Below are positions 1 through 9,506 of a stretch of DNA of 9,508 nt, one piece after another (the first letter of the stretch is position 1; each line of letters begins with the position of its first letter). The notes under the pieces are model-generated. The model was given only the letters and a program-made list of their open reading frames with translations. It searched no databases and was not told the DNA's origin. The stretch is from Gemmatimonadota bacterium (GTDB lineage Bacteria > Latescibacterota > UBA2968 > UBA8231), in contig VXZF01000507.1 in NCBI GenBank assembly GCA_009845645.1, positions 1 through 9,508 on the forward strand. The letters are read 5' to 3'. The translations under genes were made by a program, and so were the position numbers.

Positions 1-1
1 T

Positions 2-604
2 ACCAAGAAGGCGGGGATCCAAGAAATACCAGCGATCGTCCACGAAATCGAGTCGCAGCAAGACTTGATGGAACTGTCGCTGATCGAGAACATCCAGCGC
101 GAAAACCTGACCCCCATCGAAGAGGCCGAAGGCTACCGCTCGCTGACCGACAAGTGCTTCCTCACGCAAGAGGAAGTCGCCCGCAAGGTGGGAAAAAATC
201 GCTCAACCGTGACCAATCTCCTCAGGCTGTTGCAATTGCCGCACGAAGTCCAAGACTTCTTGCGCCACGGTCAACTGCAGATGGGACACGCCCGCGCCCT
301 GCTCGGTCTCGAAGAAGACGAAGACCGGCTCGCGCTGGCCCGCCGCGCAGTCGAGGAGAAAATGGCCGTCCGCGAGGTCGAAAAGGCCGTTGCCAATCAG
401 CGCGTGGGTCGCAAAAAAAAGAAGGCTCCCAAAGAAATTTCCAGCGACCCCCACATCCGCGACTACGAGGAGCGGTTGCAGCACCGCTTCGGCACCGCAG
501 TTAACATCCGTCGCACCGCGGCGAACAAGGGAGCAATCCAGATCGAATTCTACAACGATGGGGATCTAGAGCGGTTACTCGACCTGATGATCGAAGGCGA
601 ATGA
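2..604 (+). CDS. parB: ParB family chromosome-partitioning protein (5' end beyond window)
   Basis: The last 200 residues of a ParB protein, which binds centromere-like parS sites, spreads on DNA as a CTP-dependent clamp and works with the ATPase ParA in chromosome segregation. The reading frame is open from base 2 with no start codon, so the N-terminal part, including the GERR-type CTP-binding motif, lies upstream. Seen here are the end of the N-terminal domain (EIPAIV, then LSLIENIQRENLTPIEEA at about residues 25-42), a helix-turn-helix (LTQEEVARKVGKNRSTVTN, about 54-72), the family motif GHARALLGL, a basic linker (GRKKKK) and the C-terminal dimerisation domain (about 149-198, ending DLERLLDLMI). 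The stop overlaps the next start in ATGA, implying translational coupling. The usual neighbour parA would be upstream but is not visible. A plasmid or Noc-type paralogue is possible, but the housekeeping neighbours favour the chromosomal gene. Confidence 0.95.
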   Translation, partial: TKKAGIQEIPAIVHEIESQQDLMELSLIENIQRENLTPIEEAEGYRSLTDKCFLTQEEVARKVGKNRSTVTNLLRLLQLPHEVQDFLRHGQLQMGHARALLGLEEDEDRLALARRAVEEKMAVREVEKAVANQRVGRKKKKAPKEISSDPHIRDYEERLQHRFGTAVNIRRTAANKGAIQIEFYNDGDLERLLDLMIEGE

Positions 605-1983
605 ACTCCGGTTGGTGCCTCCTAGTCCCGTTTCTCGCCCTCGGTGCCTGTAGCTTGCTCCACGACAACCTCCCCAACGATCCCCCGACCGTACACTTGG
701 CGCGGATGACCTGCCAGTCGCCGAACACGGCTTCCTTAGACACCCTGATCAACAGCGCGGATGCTGTCTGTCGGGTCCAGCGCGGCGGCGAGGTTCGCTT
801 TGAAATCCGCGCAGCCGACGAGGACGACGATCCTGTGTTCTACGAGTGGCGAGCCCCATCCGGAGGCAGCTTTCGCGATGCGCAGGCCCAAGAAACCAAC
901 TCTTGGTTCGCCCCCCAAACCATCGTCGGCTCCAGCGAGCAATTTGTCGTGCAGGTCCTCGTAATCGACCGCAACTGCGATGTCATACCCGATCTAGCCG
1001 ACCGCCAGCGCTGCGCCGAAGACGCACGAGTGCTGATCGAAAACTTCCTCGTGGAAGTCGTCCAACGCGACCCCCTGCTGGAAGTAACCTCCGACGCGAC
1101 CAGCGCGTTTAGCGCGCCGCAGATAGTTATCGACGCATTTGGCACTGATCCAGACGGCGACCAGCTTGAATACCACTGGGAACCGATCGCCGGGGACAGC
1201 CTTAGCATCTGGTCAGAGGAGGCCATTCGGGACGGGGAAACTGGTCGGCAGATCGGCTCGCGCGCCGTCGTCGCCGCCTTTTTTCCCGGCAGCCACAAAC
1301 TGCGCGTTTCCGCAAGTGACGGTGCCGCAAACATCGAGCGCGAAATCGTCCTCCACGTCTTCATTGAGCCACCTCTGCCGGCCGGCGGCACAGTGCATCT
1401 AGTCCTGCCAACGGGTCAAGAATACGAGATAGACGCGTACGAGTATCCCAACGCCAGAGGAGAGCGGCCGCAGTCCGCTTCGTTTTTCCAAGCAGCACGT
1501 CTGTGCGCGGCCGCAGGAAAGCGCCTGTGCAGCCCGGACGAGTGGCGCGCCGCTTGCCAAGCTGGCCAAACGCGGCGCTTTTCTTCGATCGATGATTTAG
1601 CTGCCTACGACAGCCGCGACCATTTTGGCGTGCGCTTCTGCAATGTGCCGGGTTCGGCTTTTTCTCAATTCAGCGGCGACCCAACCGCACAACTCGCGCC
1701 TTCCGGCTCATTTCCCAACTGCGGCAGCGCGACCGGCGTCTTTGACTTGACGGGCAACATAGACGAGTGGACCGCCGCGCTCGACGATGCCGGCGACCTA
1801 GCGGTGTACGTGGCCGCAAGCAGCGTATCTGCGAGCGGTGCTTGCGACGGCGCAAGCCTCGTGAGCACCCTATCCATCGAAGGCCAGGACCCCTATGATT
1901 TAGAAGTCTTAGCAGAAATCATGGCCGACTCGCCCTTGCAAACCTACGAGCAGCCCCTCCTTGGCTTCCGCTGCTGCCGTTGA
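601..1983 (+). CDS. Predicted lipoprotein with Ig/PKD-like repeats and FGE-sulfatase (SUMF1)-like C-terminal domain
   Basis: A 460-residue protein that is probably exported and lipid-anchored. A short hydrophobic N-terminus ends in the lipobox LGAC with Cys17 as the likely lipidation site; its n-region lacks Lys/Arg, which is atypical. Two beta-sandwich-like repeats follow: one around residues 60-150 (RFEIRAADEDDDPVFYEW) and one around 165-258 (GTDPDGDQLEYHW from residue 181), resembling PKD/cadherin-type modules. From about residue 265 there is an FGE-sulfatase-type fold: AARLCAAAGKRLCSPDEW (C302, C310), GVFDLTGNIDEW (G385-W390) and the terminal GFRCCR. FGE itself oxidises a sulfatase cysteine to formylglycine. 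Many bacterial lipoproteins carry this domain as a non-catalytic or ligand-binding module, and I cannot tell which applies. It starts at an ATG overlapping the parB stop; AAGG lies 3 nt upstream. The cysteine-rich C-terminus suggests disulfides in the periplasm. Confidence 0.85.
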   Translation: MNSGWCLLVPFLALGACSLLHDNLPNDPPTVHLARMTCQSPNTASLDTLINSADAVCRVQRGGEVRFEIRAADEDDDPVFYEWRAPSGGSFRDAQAQETNSWFAPQTIVGSSEQFVVQVLVIDRNCDVIPDLADRQRCAEDARVLIENFLVEVVQRDPLLEVTSDATSAFSAPQIVIDAFGTDPDGDQLEYHWEPIAGDSLSIWSEEAIRDGETGRQIGSRAVVAAFFPGSHKLRVSASDGAANIEREIVLHVFIEPPLPAGGTVHLVLPTGQEYEIDAYEYPNARGERPQSASFFQAARLCAAAGKRLCSPDEWRAACQAGQTRRFSSIDDLAAYDSRDHFGVRFCNVPGSAFSQFSGDPTAQLAPSGSFPNCGSATGVFDLTGNIDEWTAALDDAGDLAVYVAASSVSASGACDGASLVSTLSIEGQDPYDLEVLAEIMADSPLQTYEQPLLGFRCCR

Positions 1984-1999
1984 TCCCGCTTTCTTAGCC

Positions 2000-2788
2000 A
2001 TGGACCAAAAACAACTCCGCCACCTGCTAGAACAAGTCGCCACCGGGGACCTCGCGCCGAGCGAAGCCTTAGAACGACTTAAAAATCTGCCTTTCGAAAA
2101 CCTCGGGTTTGCCCACGTCGATCACCACCGCGCCCTGCGCACGGGATTCCCGGAAGTTATTTTCGCCCAAGGCAAGACCTGCGAGCAGGTGCTGGCCATC
2201 GCCGAACGCATAACCGAGCACGGCGCGCAGATGCTGGCCACCCGCGTCGAAGCGGCCACGGCCCAAGCACTCGTCGAGCGCTTTGACCGCGCCGAGCACG
2301 ACCCCCTCGCCCGTACGGTCCTAGTACCAGGAGCCGAACAGCCCGCACCCGAAGGCCTAGTCGCCGTAGTCGCAGCCGGTACTTCGGACTTGCCCGTGGC
2401 CCGCGAAGCCGTCGTCACGGCCCGCGCCATGGGCGCGCATGTCGAGGAGGTTTGCGATGTCGGCGTCGCTGGCTTGCACCGGCTCCTAGCGTACCGCGAT
2501 CTCTTGCAGCAGGCGCGGGCCATCGTCGTAGTCGCCGGGATGGAGGGCGCGCTCGCCAGCGTCGTCGGCGGGCTGGTGGATATTCCGGTCGTGGCCGTGC
2601 CAACTAGCGTGGGCTACGGCGCGAGTTTCCACGGCCTCGCCGCTCTCTTGGCCATGCTCAATTCCTGTGCGGCCGGCGTGGTTGTCGTCAATATCGACAA
2701 CGGCTTTGGCGCTGGGTACGCAGCCGCCCAGATCAACCGCCGCCCTTCGGCTGAGCTCAGGTCGAAGCCCAGCCAGCGCCCCGAATGA
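2000..2788 (+). CDS. larB: LarB, nickel-pincer cofactor biosynthesis protein (NaAD carboxylase/hydrolase)
   Basis: A 262-residue LarB homologue. LarB carboxylates the pyridinium ring of nicotinic acid adenine dinucleotide and hydrolyses its phosphoanhydride, the first step towards the nickel-pincer nucleotide cofactor of lactate racemase (LarA) and its relatives. The N-terminus (LRHLLEQVATGDLAPSEALE) and DLGFAxVDHHRALRTGFPEV-type region are typical, followed by a PurE-like domain. Glu182 in AGMEGALASVVGG and Cys223 in NSCAAGVVVVNIDNGFGAG fit the catalytic Glu180 and pyridine-attaching Cys221 reported for Lactobacillus LarB, both offset by two. I chose the ATG at 2000 because the family starts near MDxKxL. 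A TTG at 1961 in the same frame would add 13 unconserved residues inside the preceding gene. No clear Shine-Dalgarno site is present. It follows the lipoprotein gene by 16 nt and overlaps mobA by 4 nt. The partners LarC and LarE are not in the window. Confidence 0.92.
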   Translation: MDQKQLRHLLEQVATGDLAPSEALERLKNLPFENLGFAHVDHHRALRTGFPEVIFAQGKTCEQVLAIAERITEHGAQMLATRVEAATAQALVERFDRAEHDPLARTVLVPGAEQPAPEGLVAVVAAGTSDLPVAREAVVTARAMGAHVEEVCDVGVAGLHRLLAYRDLLQQARAIVVVAGMEGALASVVGGLVDIPVVAVPTSVGYGASFHGLAALLAMLNSCAAGVVVVNIDNGFGAGYAAAQINRRPSAELRSKPSQRPE

Positions 2789-3393
2789 TCCACGTCGCCG
2801 TGCTAGCCGGCGGCCAGAGCCGACGCATGGGCCGCGACAAGGCCCTCCTGCAATTAGGCGATCAAACTCTGATTGAACGCGTCCTCACCGCGGCACACCC
2901 CCTCGGCTATCCCTGCGTCATCATCGGCGACCCCGCCGCCTATGCTCATCTCGGGCTGCCCGTCCTTCCTGACCACCGCCCTGGTCTCGGGCCACTAGGC
3001 GGCCTGTACACCGCGCTCAGCACAACCGCTGCGCCCGTACTCCTCCTCGCCTGCGACCTACCCTTTCTCACGCCGGAATTCCTCCGCTACCTCATCAACC
3101 GACGTGGCCCGCATCAAGCGGTCGTGCCCCACACAACCACAGGGCTACAGCCACTCTGCGCACTCTACGAACCGTCCTGCTTGGCGACCGTAGAAGCCGC
3201 CATACAGGCCGATCAGCTCGGCATGCGCGACCTACTGAGCAATCTGAGTTTGGATCTGGTAAGAGAAAAGGATTGGCGGCCCTACGACGAGCACGGCTTG
3301 CTTTTTGCCAATTTCAACGCGCCCGAAGAGTACGAGCGGGCACAAGCCGCACTCCTAAAATCCAGCATCCACCACGCTCAACATCAACAATAG
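2785..3393 (+). CDS. mobA: MobA, molybdenum cofactor guanylyltransferase
   Basis: A 202-residue cytoplasmic nucleotidyltransferase that joins GMP from GTP to Mo-molybdopterin, making the guanine dinucleotide form of the cofactor used by DMSO-reductase-family enzymes. The GTP-binding signature LAGGQSRRMGRDKA is at residues 7-20. GPLGGLYTAL is at 69-78, and CDLPFL at 90-95 places the expected Mg-binding Asp at 91. QPLCALY is at 122-128 and NFNAPEEYERA at 176-186, all in family order and at normal length. The ATG start sits in an ATGA overlap with larB, so translation is probably coupled; no separate Shine-Dalgarno site is seen. The last 39 nt overlap the 3' end of ctaB on the other strand. A CTP-using MocA-type relative is the main alternative, but the GPLGG and C-terminal NFNxPEExxxA motifs favour MobA. 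Confidence 0.92.
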   Translation: MIHVAVLAGGQSRRMGRDKALLQLGDQTLIERVLTAAHPLGYPCVIIGDPAAYAHLGLPVLPDHRPGLGPLGGLYTALSTTAAPVLLLACDLPFLTPEFLRYLINRRGPHQAVVPHTTTGLQPLCALYEPSCLATVEAAIQADQLGMRDLLSNLSLDLVREKDWRPYDEHGLLFANFNAPEEYERAQAALLKSSIHHAQHQQ

Positions 3394-4215
3394 CGGCAGA
3401 TAGAGAACCGAAGCCTTGAGCAGCCGTCGCGCACTGGCCACCGAGCGCGAAAAGCTAAGCGCGAGACCGGAGGCGAGAAACAGCGCGCCCAACACCAGCG
3501 CCCCGACTAGATAGAACGGCCCGGTGAGACCCATAAACGAAGGCAGCACCGAAAAGATCAGCAGCAGCACTAAGTAACCCATCACCTGCCAGCAGGTGCT
3601 GTTCCCATCCGGCTCGACGACGGGCAACATCTTGAAACCGCCGCGCCGATAGTCGTCGCGGAAGATCCAAGCAATGGCGTAGAAATGCGGATGTTGCCAA
3701 GCAAAGAGAATGAGAAAGAGTACCACAGCTCCCGGGTCAATCGCGCCAGTCGCCGCCGTCCAGCCCCCTACGGGCGGCAGGGCACCTGGCACGGCCCCCA
3801 GCGAGGTGTTGAGCCAATTTTGCCGCTTCATCGGAGTGTACACCACCACGTAGAGAAACGCAGAGAGAAGCGCCAAAAACGCCGTCAACAACCCAGCGGT
3901 AAAAAGCAGAAAAAACACGCCGCTCAGAACCAGCACAAACCCCATCGACAGAGCCGTACTCGGCTTGACGCGCCCGGCAGGCAAGGGCCGATTGCGCGTG
4001 CGCTTCATCAACCCATCGACATCGCGCTCCAGATAGTGGTTGAGCACCGACGAGCCGCACGTGGTCAGGCCCGTGCCGACGAGCAGGCAGCAAAAAAGCA
4101 GCGGCGCGTGGATTCCTTGCCCGCCTAAGAAAAATCCAAAGGCGGCCGTAACCAGCACCAAAAAGGCAATTCTCGGTTTAGTCAGTTCCCAGTAGTCGCG
4201 CCAAGTATCAGTCAT
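3355..4215 (-). CDS. ctaB: Protoheme IX farnesyltransferase (heme O synthase)
   Basis: A 286-residue integral membrane prenyltransferase of the UbiA family. It transfers farnesyl from farnesyl diphosphate to heme B, giving heme O for heme-copper oxidases. Visible are the start MTDTWRDYWELTKPRI, the first Asp-rich motif NHYLERDVDGLMKRTRNRPLP (N59, D65, D67), YTPMKRQNWLNTSLGAVPGA, AWQHPHFYAIAW (about 172-183) and the second motif DDYRRGGFKMLPVV (D187, D188). About eight or nine hydrophobic helices are apparent and the C-terminus is typical (ARRLLKASVLYLPLLLML). The frame stays open to an ATG at 4302, but those 29 extra residues are unconserved and would cross the promoter region. The ATG at 4215, preceded by GGAACGAG, matches the family start. 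No other cytochrome oxidase gene is present, so its partner oxidase is encoded elsewhere. Confidence 0.95.
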   Translation of the reverse strand: MTDTWRDYWELTKPRIAFLVLVTAAFGFFLGGQGIHAPLLFCCLLVGTGLTTCGSSVLNHYLERDVDGLMKRTRNRPLPAGRVKPSTALSMGFVLVLSGVFFLLFTAGLLTAFLALLSAFLYVVVYTPMKRQNWLNTSLGAVPGALPPVGGWTAATGAIDPGAVVLFLILFAWQHPHFYAIAWIFRDDYRRGGFKMLPVVEPDGNSTCWQVMGYLVLLLIFSVLPSFMGLTGPFYLVGALVLGALFLASGLALSFSRSVASARRLLKASVLYLPLLLMLSVVDAGF

Positions 4216-4237
4216 ATCTATCTCGTTCCGCGACAAA

Positions 4238-6631
<2,394 letters not shown>

Positions 6632-6637
6632 AGCCAT

Positions 6638-6642
6638 CTCCT
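6638..6642 (-). promoter_or_regulatory. Ribosome-binding site that sets the start of the small membrane protein
   Basis: AGGAG on the minus strand sits 6 nt upstream of the ATG at 6631 and immediately next to an in-frame ATG at 6637. Normal Shine-Dalgarno spacing favours the downstream ATG. It lies just beyond the stop (6648-6646) of the preceding gene, supporting re-initiation or coupled translation. Confidence 0.65.
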
Positions 6643-6645
6643 AGC

Positions 6646-8082
6646 TCAAGCCAACGACGCAAATTCCCATTCCTCCAATTCCACCATCCCATCCACGGCC
6701 ACCGGCATTCCCACGCCCAAACCCGCCACTTGCAGCGAGCCTACCTCGATCTTTCCTTCCCGCACATCCAAGGCCACCAACCCACTGTCCACCTCCCGAT
6801 AGAGCTTCCCATGCGTGGCCAAGCAGGCCGCTCGCTCGTCTGCGGTCAAGTGATCCAACCCCCGCACGTAGTGGTGCCCGTTGCGCTCAACGTGCCCGAT
6901 CCCCAAGGCCGCCACGTGCGCCAAATCTTGGTGCAGGGGCACCACCGGCAGGTTCATCAGGTCCTCGCCCGAGAGAAAACAGCCCTCCCACTGCCGCGCC
7001 AACGCCAGATTGGCCAGCGCCTTGACCAGCCCTTTGCACGCCTTGGACGAAACGCCCTCGTATCCCAGCGCCAAAGCCTGACGGAAGGTGTCCTGCGCAT
7101 CGTCCGACTCGTCGATGAGCAAGGGACGACGCGCAGCCGCGGCCCGGATGCCCGGTTCCAGTGCGGCATCCAAGGCCACGCTTCGCTCTAGGGGCTGCTC
7201 GACGTAGAGGATACGCTCGTACAAACGCGGCTGCTCGGCTGCAAGGGCCTCGATCAAGCCAATGAGCGAATCCATTTCTTGGTATTGCTCGTTGCCATCG
7301 AGCGTGACCTTGTACTCGGCGTCGCGCCCGTCCAACAGCTCGGCAATCGCAGCCAACCGCGCCAAGTCGGCTTCCAAATCGCCGTTCACCTTGACCTTGA
7401 AGTACGTCAGCCCTTGGCGCTCGACGCAATCGGCCAGCGACTGCGGCAATCCGTCGTCCAACCGCTCCTCGGGCGCAATATCGCTTGGGACAATCGGGTC
7501 GGCCAATCCCACCGTGTGCCGCACGTGCAACTGCTCAAGCGGCGCAGCCCCGATCACTTGGCCGGGCTCTACCCCTTGCAGTTCGGGGTGAATCGCCCCC
7601 AGATCCAAGCCGAGGAGATTGGCCTTGAGCAATTCGAAGTAACTCGCGCCCACACCGCATCCCACCGCGTCGATCAGGGCGCGTTCCATCAGCGTACTAC
7701 CGTGGATAGCCGTCAACCGATTCAAGCCGTGCGCGTCACCAGCAGATACCGTCTGCGCATAACCGTCCTGCCATATAGCAAAGAACGACGCGGGTGACCG
7801 CGCCGCATCCAAATACGCCGACCGCGCCGACCGCGCCGACCACAGCAAGTCGGCGACATTGTCTTCGTAGCTTTTGGCCGGGTCCTTATCGAACCATTTA
7901 GGCGGGAGGATGTCAGCTGCGACCCCTTGTACCGGAGTGCCGTTTTTTAGCGCTCCCTGAGCCACCACGTGAAGGATTGGCACAGCGGTCAGCACGGCCG
8001 CGCCGTATTTGAAAGGCATGCGGGTATGCACATTTCGCATATAGAACCGCACGTCCTCAAGCCTTATTTCTACGGCACTCAC
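6646..8082 (-). CDS. Enolase-superfamily (mandelate racemase/muconate lactonizing-like) enzyme, downstream paralogue
   Basis: A 478-residue protein of the enolase superfamily, whose members abstract a proton alpha to a carboxylate and stabilise the Mg-bound enolate (racemases, epimerases, dehydratases, cycloisomerases). An N-terminal capping domain (RFYMRNVHTRMPFKYG) precedes a TIM-barrel. The barrel shows KVK (K229, K231), metal ligands in TLDGNEQY (D262), YVEQP (E295) and LLIDESDD (D324), and Lys347 in SSKACKG. Lysines on both faces fit the muconate-lactonizing-enzyme subgroup more than mandelate racemase, which uses His-Asp. At 478 residues it is longer than the usual 360-400. It starts at GTG in a GTGA overlap with the upstream paralogue; GGAGG lies 10 nt before (8097-8093). 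About half its residues match that paralogue by eye. The substrate is unknown; a sugar-acid, hydroxy-acid or amino-acid derivative are all possible. Confidence 0.85.
   Translation of the reverse strand: MSAVEIRLEDVRFYMRNVHTRMPFKYGAAVLTAVPILHVVAQGALKNGTPVQGVAADILPPKWFDKDPAKSYEDNVADLLWSARSARSAYLDAARSPASFFAIWQDGYAQTVSAGDAHGLNRLTAIHGSTLMERALIDAVGCGVGASYFELLKANLLGLDLGAIHPELQGVEPGQVIGAAPLEQLHVRHTVGLADPIVPSDIAPEERLDDGLPQSLADCVERQGLTYFKVKVNGDLEADLARLAAIAELLDGRDAEYKVTLDGNEQYQEMDSLIGLIEALAAEQPRLYERILYVEQPLERSVALDAALEPGIRAAAARRPLLIDESDDAQDTFRQALALGYEGVSSKACKGLVKALANLALARQWEGCFLSGEDLMNLPVVPLHQDLAHVAALGIGHVERNGHHYVRGLDHLTADERAACLATHGKLYREVDSGLVALDVREGKIEVGSLQVAGLGVGMPVAVDGMVELEEWEFASLA
7816..7842. repeat. 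Three tandem 9-bp repeats inside the downstream enolase-like gene
   Basis: CGCCGACCG occurs three times in a row, the last copy ending in A. On the coding (minus) strand it spells SARSARSA within a helix of the capping domain. The other paralogue has a stretch of the same length there (GAQAAATA), so the repeat has not changed protein length and is probably simple local sequence drift. Confidence 0.8.
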
Positions 8083-9506
8083 GAGAGTTGCGCCTCCGCC
8101 AGCGGCTGCATGGCCGCGATATCGACCGCGCCATCAACCCCGAGTCCAGGCCGCTGTAGGGAACCGACCGCGATTCGGCCTTCGCGAATATCGAGAAAAC
8201 CACTCTGCCCCTCGGCGCGGTACAGATCGCCGTGCCGCTCAAAGCACCACGCCCGCTCAGCAGCCGACAAGTGATCCAGCCCCCGCACGTAGTGGTGCCC
8301 ATTGCGCTCGACGTGATCGATCCCCAACGCCGCCACGTGTACCAAATCTTGGTGCAGCGACACCACCGGCACCACGGTCAAATCCTCGGCCGAGACAAAA
8401 CAGGGATGGCCCGCGGCCGTGCGCTGCCAGGCGAGCGCACTGTTGGCCAACGCCTTGACCACACCCTTACAAGACTTGGACGAAACGCCGCTGTATCCCA
8501 AGTCCAACGCGCGGCGGAAGGAATCCACGGATTCGTCCGATTCATCGATCAGCAGGGGGCGTTTCGCCGCCAAAACCCCGAGGTCGTTCTTTAGCGCGGG
8601 ATCGAGAGAAAGGGCGCGGTCCATGGGCTGCTCGACGTAGAGGATGCGATGATAAAATACCCCCAATTCCTTTTCAATCCTCTCCAACAAACCCAGCAAA
8701 TCGGCCGCGTCGCCGTACTGCTCGTTGCCGTCAAGCGTGATGTGATACTCCGCACCGCACTCGTCCAAGAGCGAGGCGATTTCCGCTAAGCGGTCGAAAT
8801 CATCCGTGGGGTCGCCACCGATCTTGATCTTAAAATAGCGCAGACCCTGACTCTGAATGCATTCCTCCAAGGACTGTGGCAAGCCGTCGTTCAACCGCTC
8901 TTCGGGCGCAATTGCGGCCGTGAGGATGGGATCGACCAAGCCAACCGTATGGCGAATGTACAGCGAGCGCACTGGCGCCGCCGGCAGCACTGCCGCAAGC
9001 TCCAGTCCCTCTAGCTCCGGGTGAATCCTCTCCAGCGCCAACCCAAGGACATTGTCCTGTAACAGCGCAAAATAGGGCTGCTCCAGCGCGACCCCCAAGC
9101 CATCGATGAGCGCCCGCTCCATCAGAGCCGCGCCATTGGATGCCAGCAGGTCGTTGACGCCTCGCGCCCGGCCCCACGCCCGACCCGCCTCGTAGCCCGC
9201 CTCCCATATGGCGAATGGGGTTGCGCCGCCTCGACTCGACTCCCGATAAGCGGTGGCAGCCGCTTGTGCTCCATCCACCAAGTCCCGGATGCCATCGGCC
9301 ATCAACTTGTTTGGGTTTTTGTCGAACCACCTAGGCGACAGCATGTCCGCAGTCCAGCCTCGCGCCCGACGGCCATTATCCAACTCTAGGTCCATGGCCA
9401 CGTGCAGCGCGGTCAGGCTATCAGCGACTACGTTGCCGAACTTAAACGGCATCCGCATCCGCATCTCGCGCACGTAAAATTCGATGTCTTTAATCGTCAC
9501 TAACAT
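8079..9506 (-). CDS. Enolase-superfamily (mandelate racemase/muconate lactonizing-like) enzyme, upstream paralogue
   Basis: A 475-residue enolase-superfamily enzyme and tandem paralogue of the following gene. The capping domain begins KDIEFYVREMRMRMPFKFG. The barrel carries KIK (K226, K228), Mg ligands in TLDGNEQY (D259), YVEQP (E292) and LLIDESDES (D321), and Lys344 in SSKSCKG. The spacing between these residues (33, 29, 23) is identical in both copies, so both are probably active. The shared C-terminal motif HVERNGHHYVRGLDHL, rich in His and Arg, is a candidate substrate-binding segment. The start is the ATG at 9506, which aligns within a few residues of the paralogue's start. Only 2 nt of the window lie beyond it, so an earlier start or a further upstream gene cannot be excluded. 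Its stop overlaps the next start by 4 nt, suggesting the two are made together, perhaps for successive reactions or a mixed oligomer. Confidence 0.85.
   Translation of the reverse strand: MLVTIKDIEFYVREMRMRMPFKFGNVVADSLTALHVAMDLELDNGRRARGWTADMLSPRWFDKNPNKLMADGIRDLVDGAQAAATAYRESSRGGATPFAIWEAGYEAGRAWGRARGVNDLLASNGAALMERALIDGLGVALEQPYFALLQDNVLGLALERIHPELEGLELAAVLPAAPVRSLYIRHTVGLVDPILTAAIAPEERLNDGLPQSLEECIQSQGLRYFKIKIGGDPTDDFDRLAEIASLLDECGAEYHITLDGNEQYGDAADLLGLLERIEKELGVFYHRILYVEQPMDRALSLDPALKNDLGVLAAKRPLLIDESDESVDSFRRALDLGYSGVSSKSCKGVVKALANSALAWQRTAAGHPCFVSAEDLTVVPVVSLHQDLVHVAALGIDHVERNGHHYVRGLDHLSAAERAWCFERHGDLYRAEGQSGFLDIREGRIAVGSLQRPGLGVDGAVDIAAMQPLAEAQLS
8268..8371. repeat. 104-nt direct repeat shared with 6847-6950 (paralogue patch)
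   Basis: This stretch and 6847-6950 match at 94 of 104 positions without gaps. Both encode the segment VVxLHQDLxHVAALGIxHVERNGHHYVRGLDHL near the C-termini of the two enolase-like paralogues. The match is clearly higher than over the genes as a whole and includes most synonymous positions. Confidence 0.8.

Noticed and set aside
203..484. Open frame on the minus strand within parB
   Set aside because: It lies wholly inside parB, which has clear family motifs, and its translation shows no recognisable domain.
840..1391. 183-codon minus-strand open frame within the lipoprotein gene
   Set aside because: The Ser/Arg/Thr-rich translation without motifs is typical of an antisense shadow in GC-rich DNA.
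1961..1999. TTG-initiated N-terminal extension of LarB
   Set aside because: It lies within the end of the lipoprotein gene and adds unconserved residues; the ATG at 2000 matches the family start.
3394..3400. GCGGC near the mobA stop pairing with GCCGC at 3345-3349 as a terminator
   Set aside because: Only 5 bp with a loop of more than 40 nt and no T-run; not a credible terminator.
6924..6934. CACGTG-containing sites (also near 8333) considered as parS
   Set aside because: They lack the flanking GTTTC/GAAAC arms of the parS palindrome and are part of codons conserved between the two paralogues.
7279..7797. 172-codon plus-strand open frame opposite the downstream enolase-like gene
   Set aside because: A similar antisense frame exists opposite the other paralogue at 8232-8594, as expected when coding strands are similar; no domain or ribosome site supports it.
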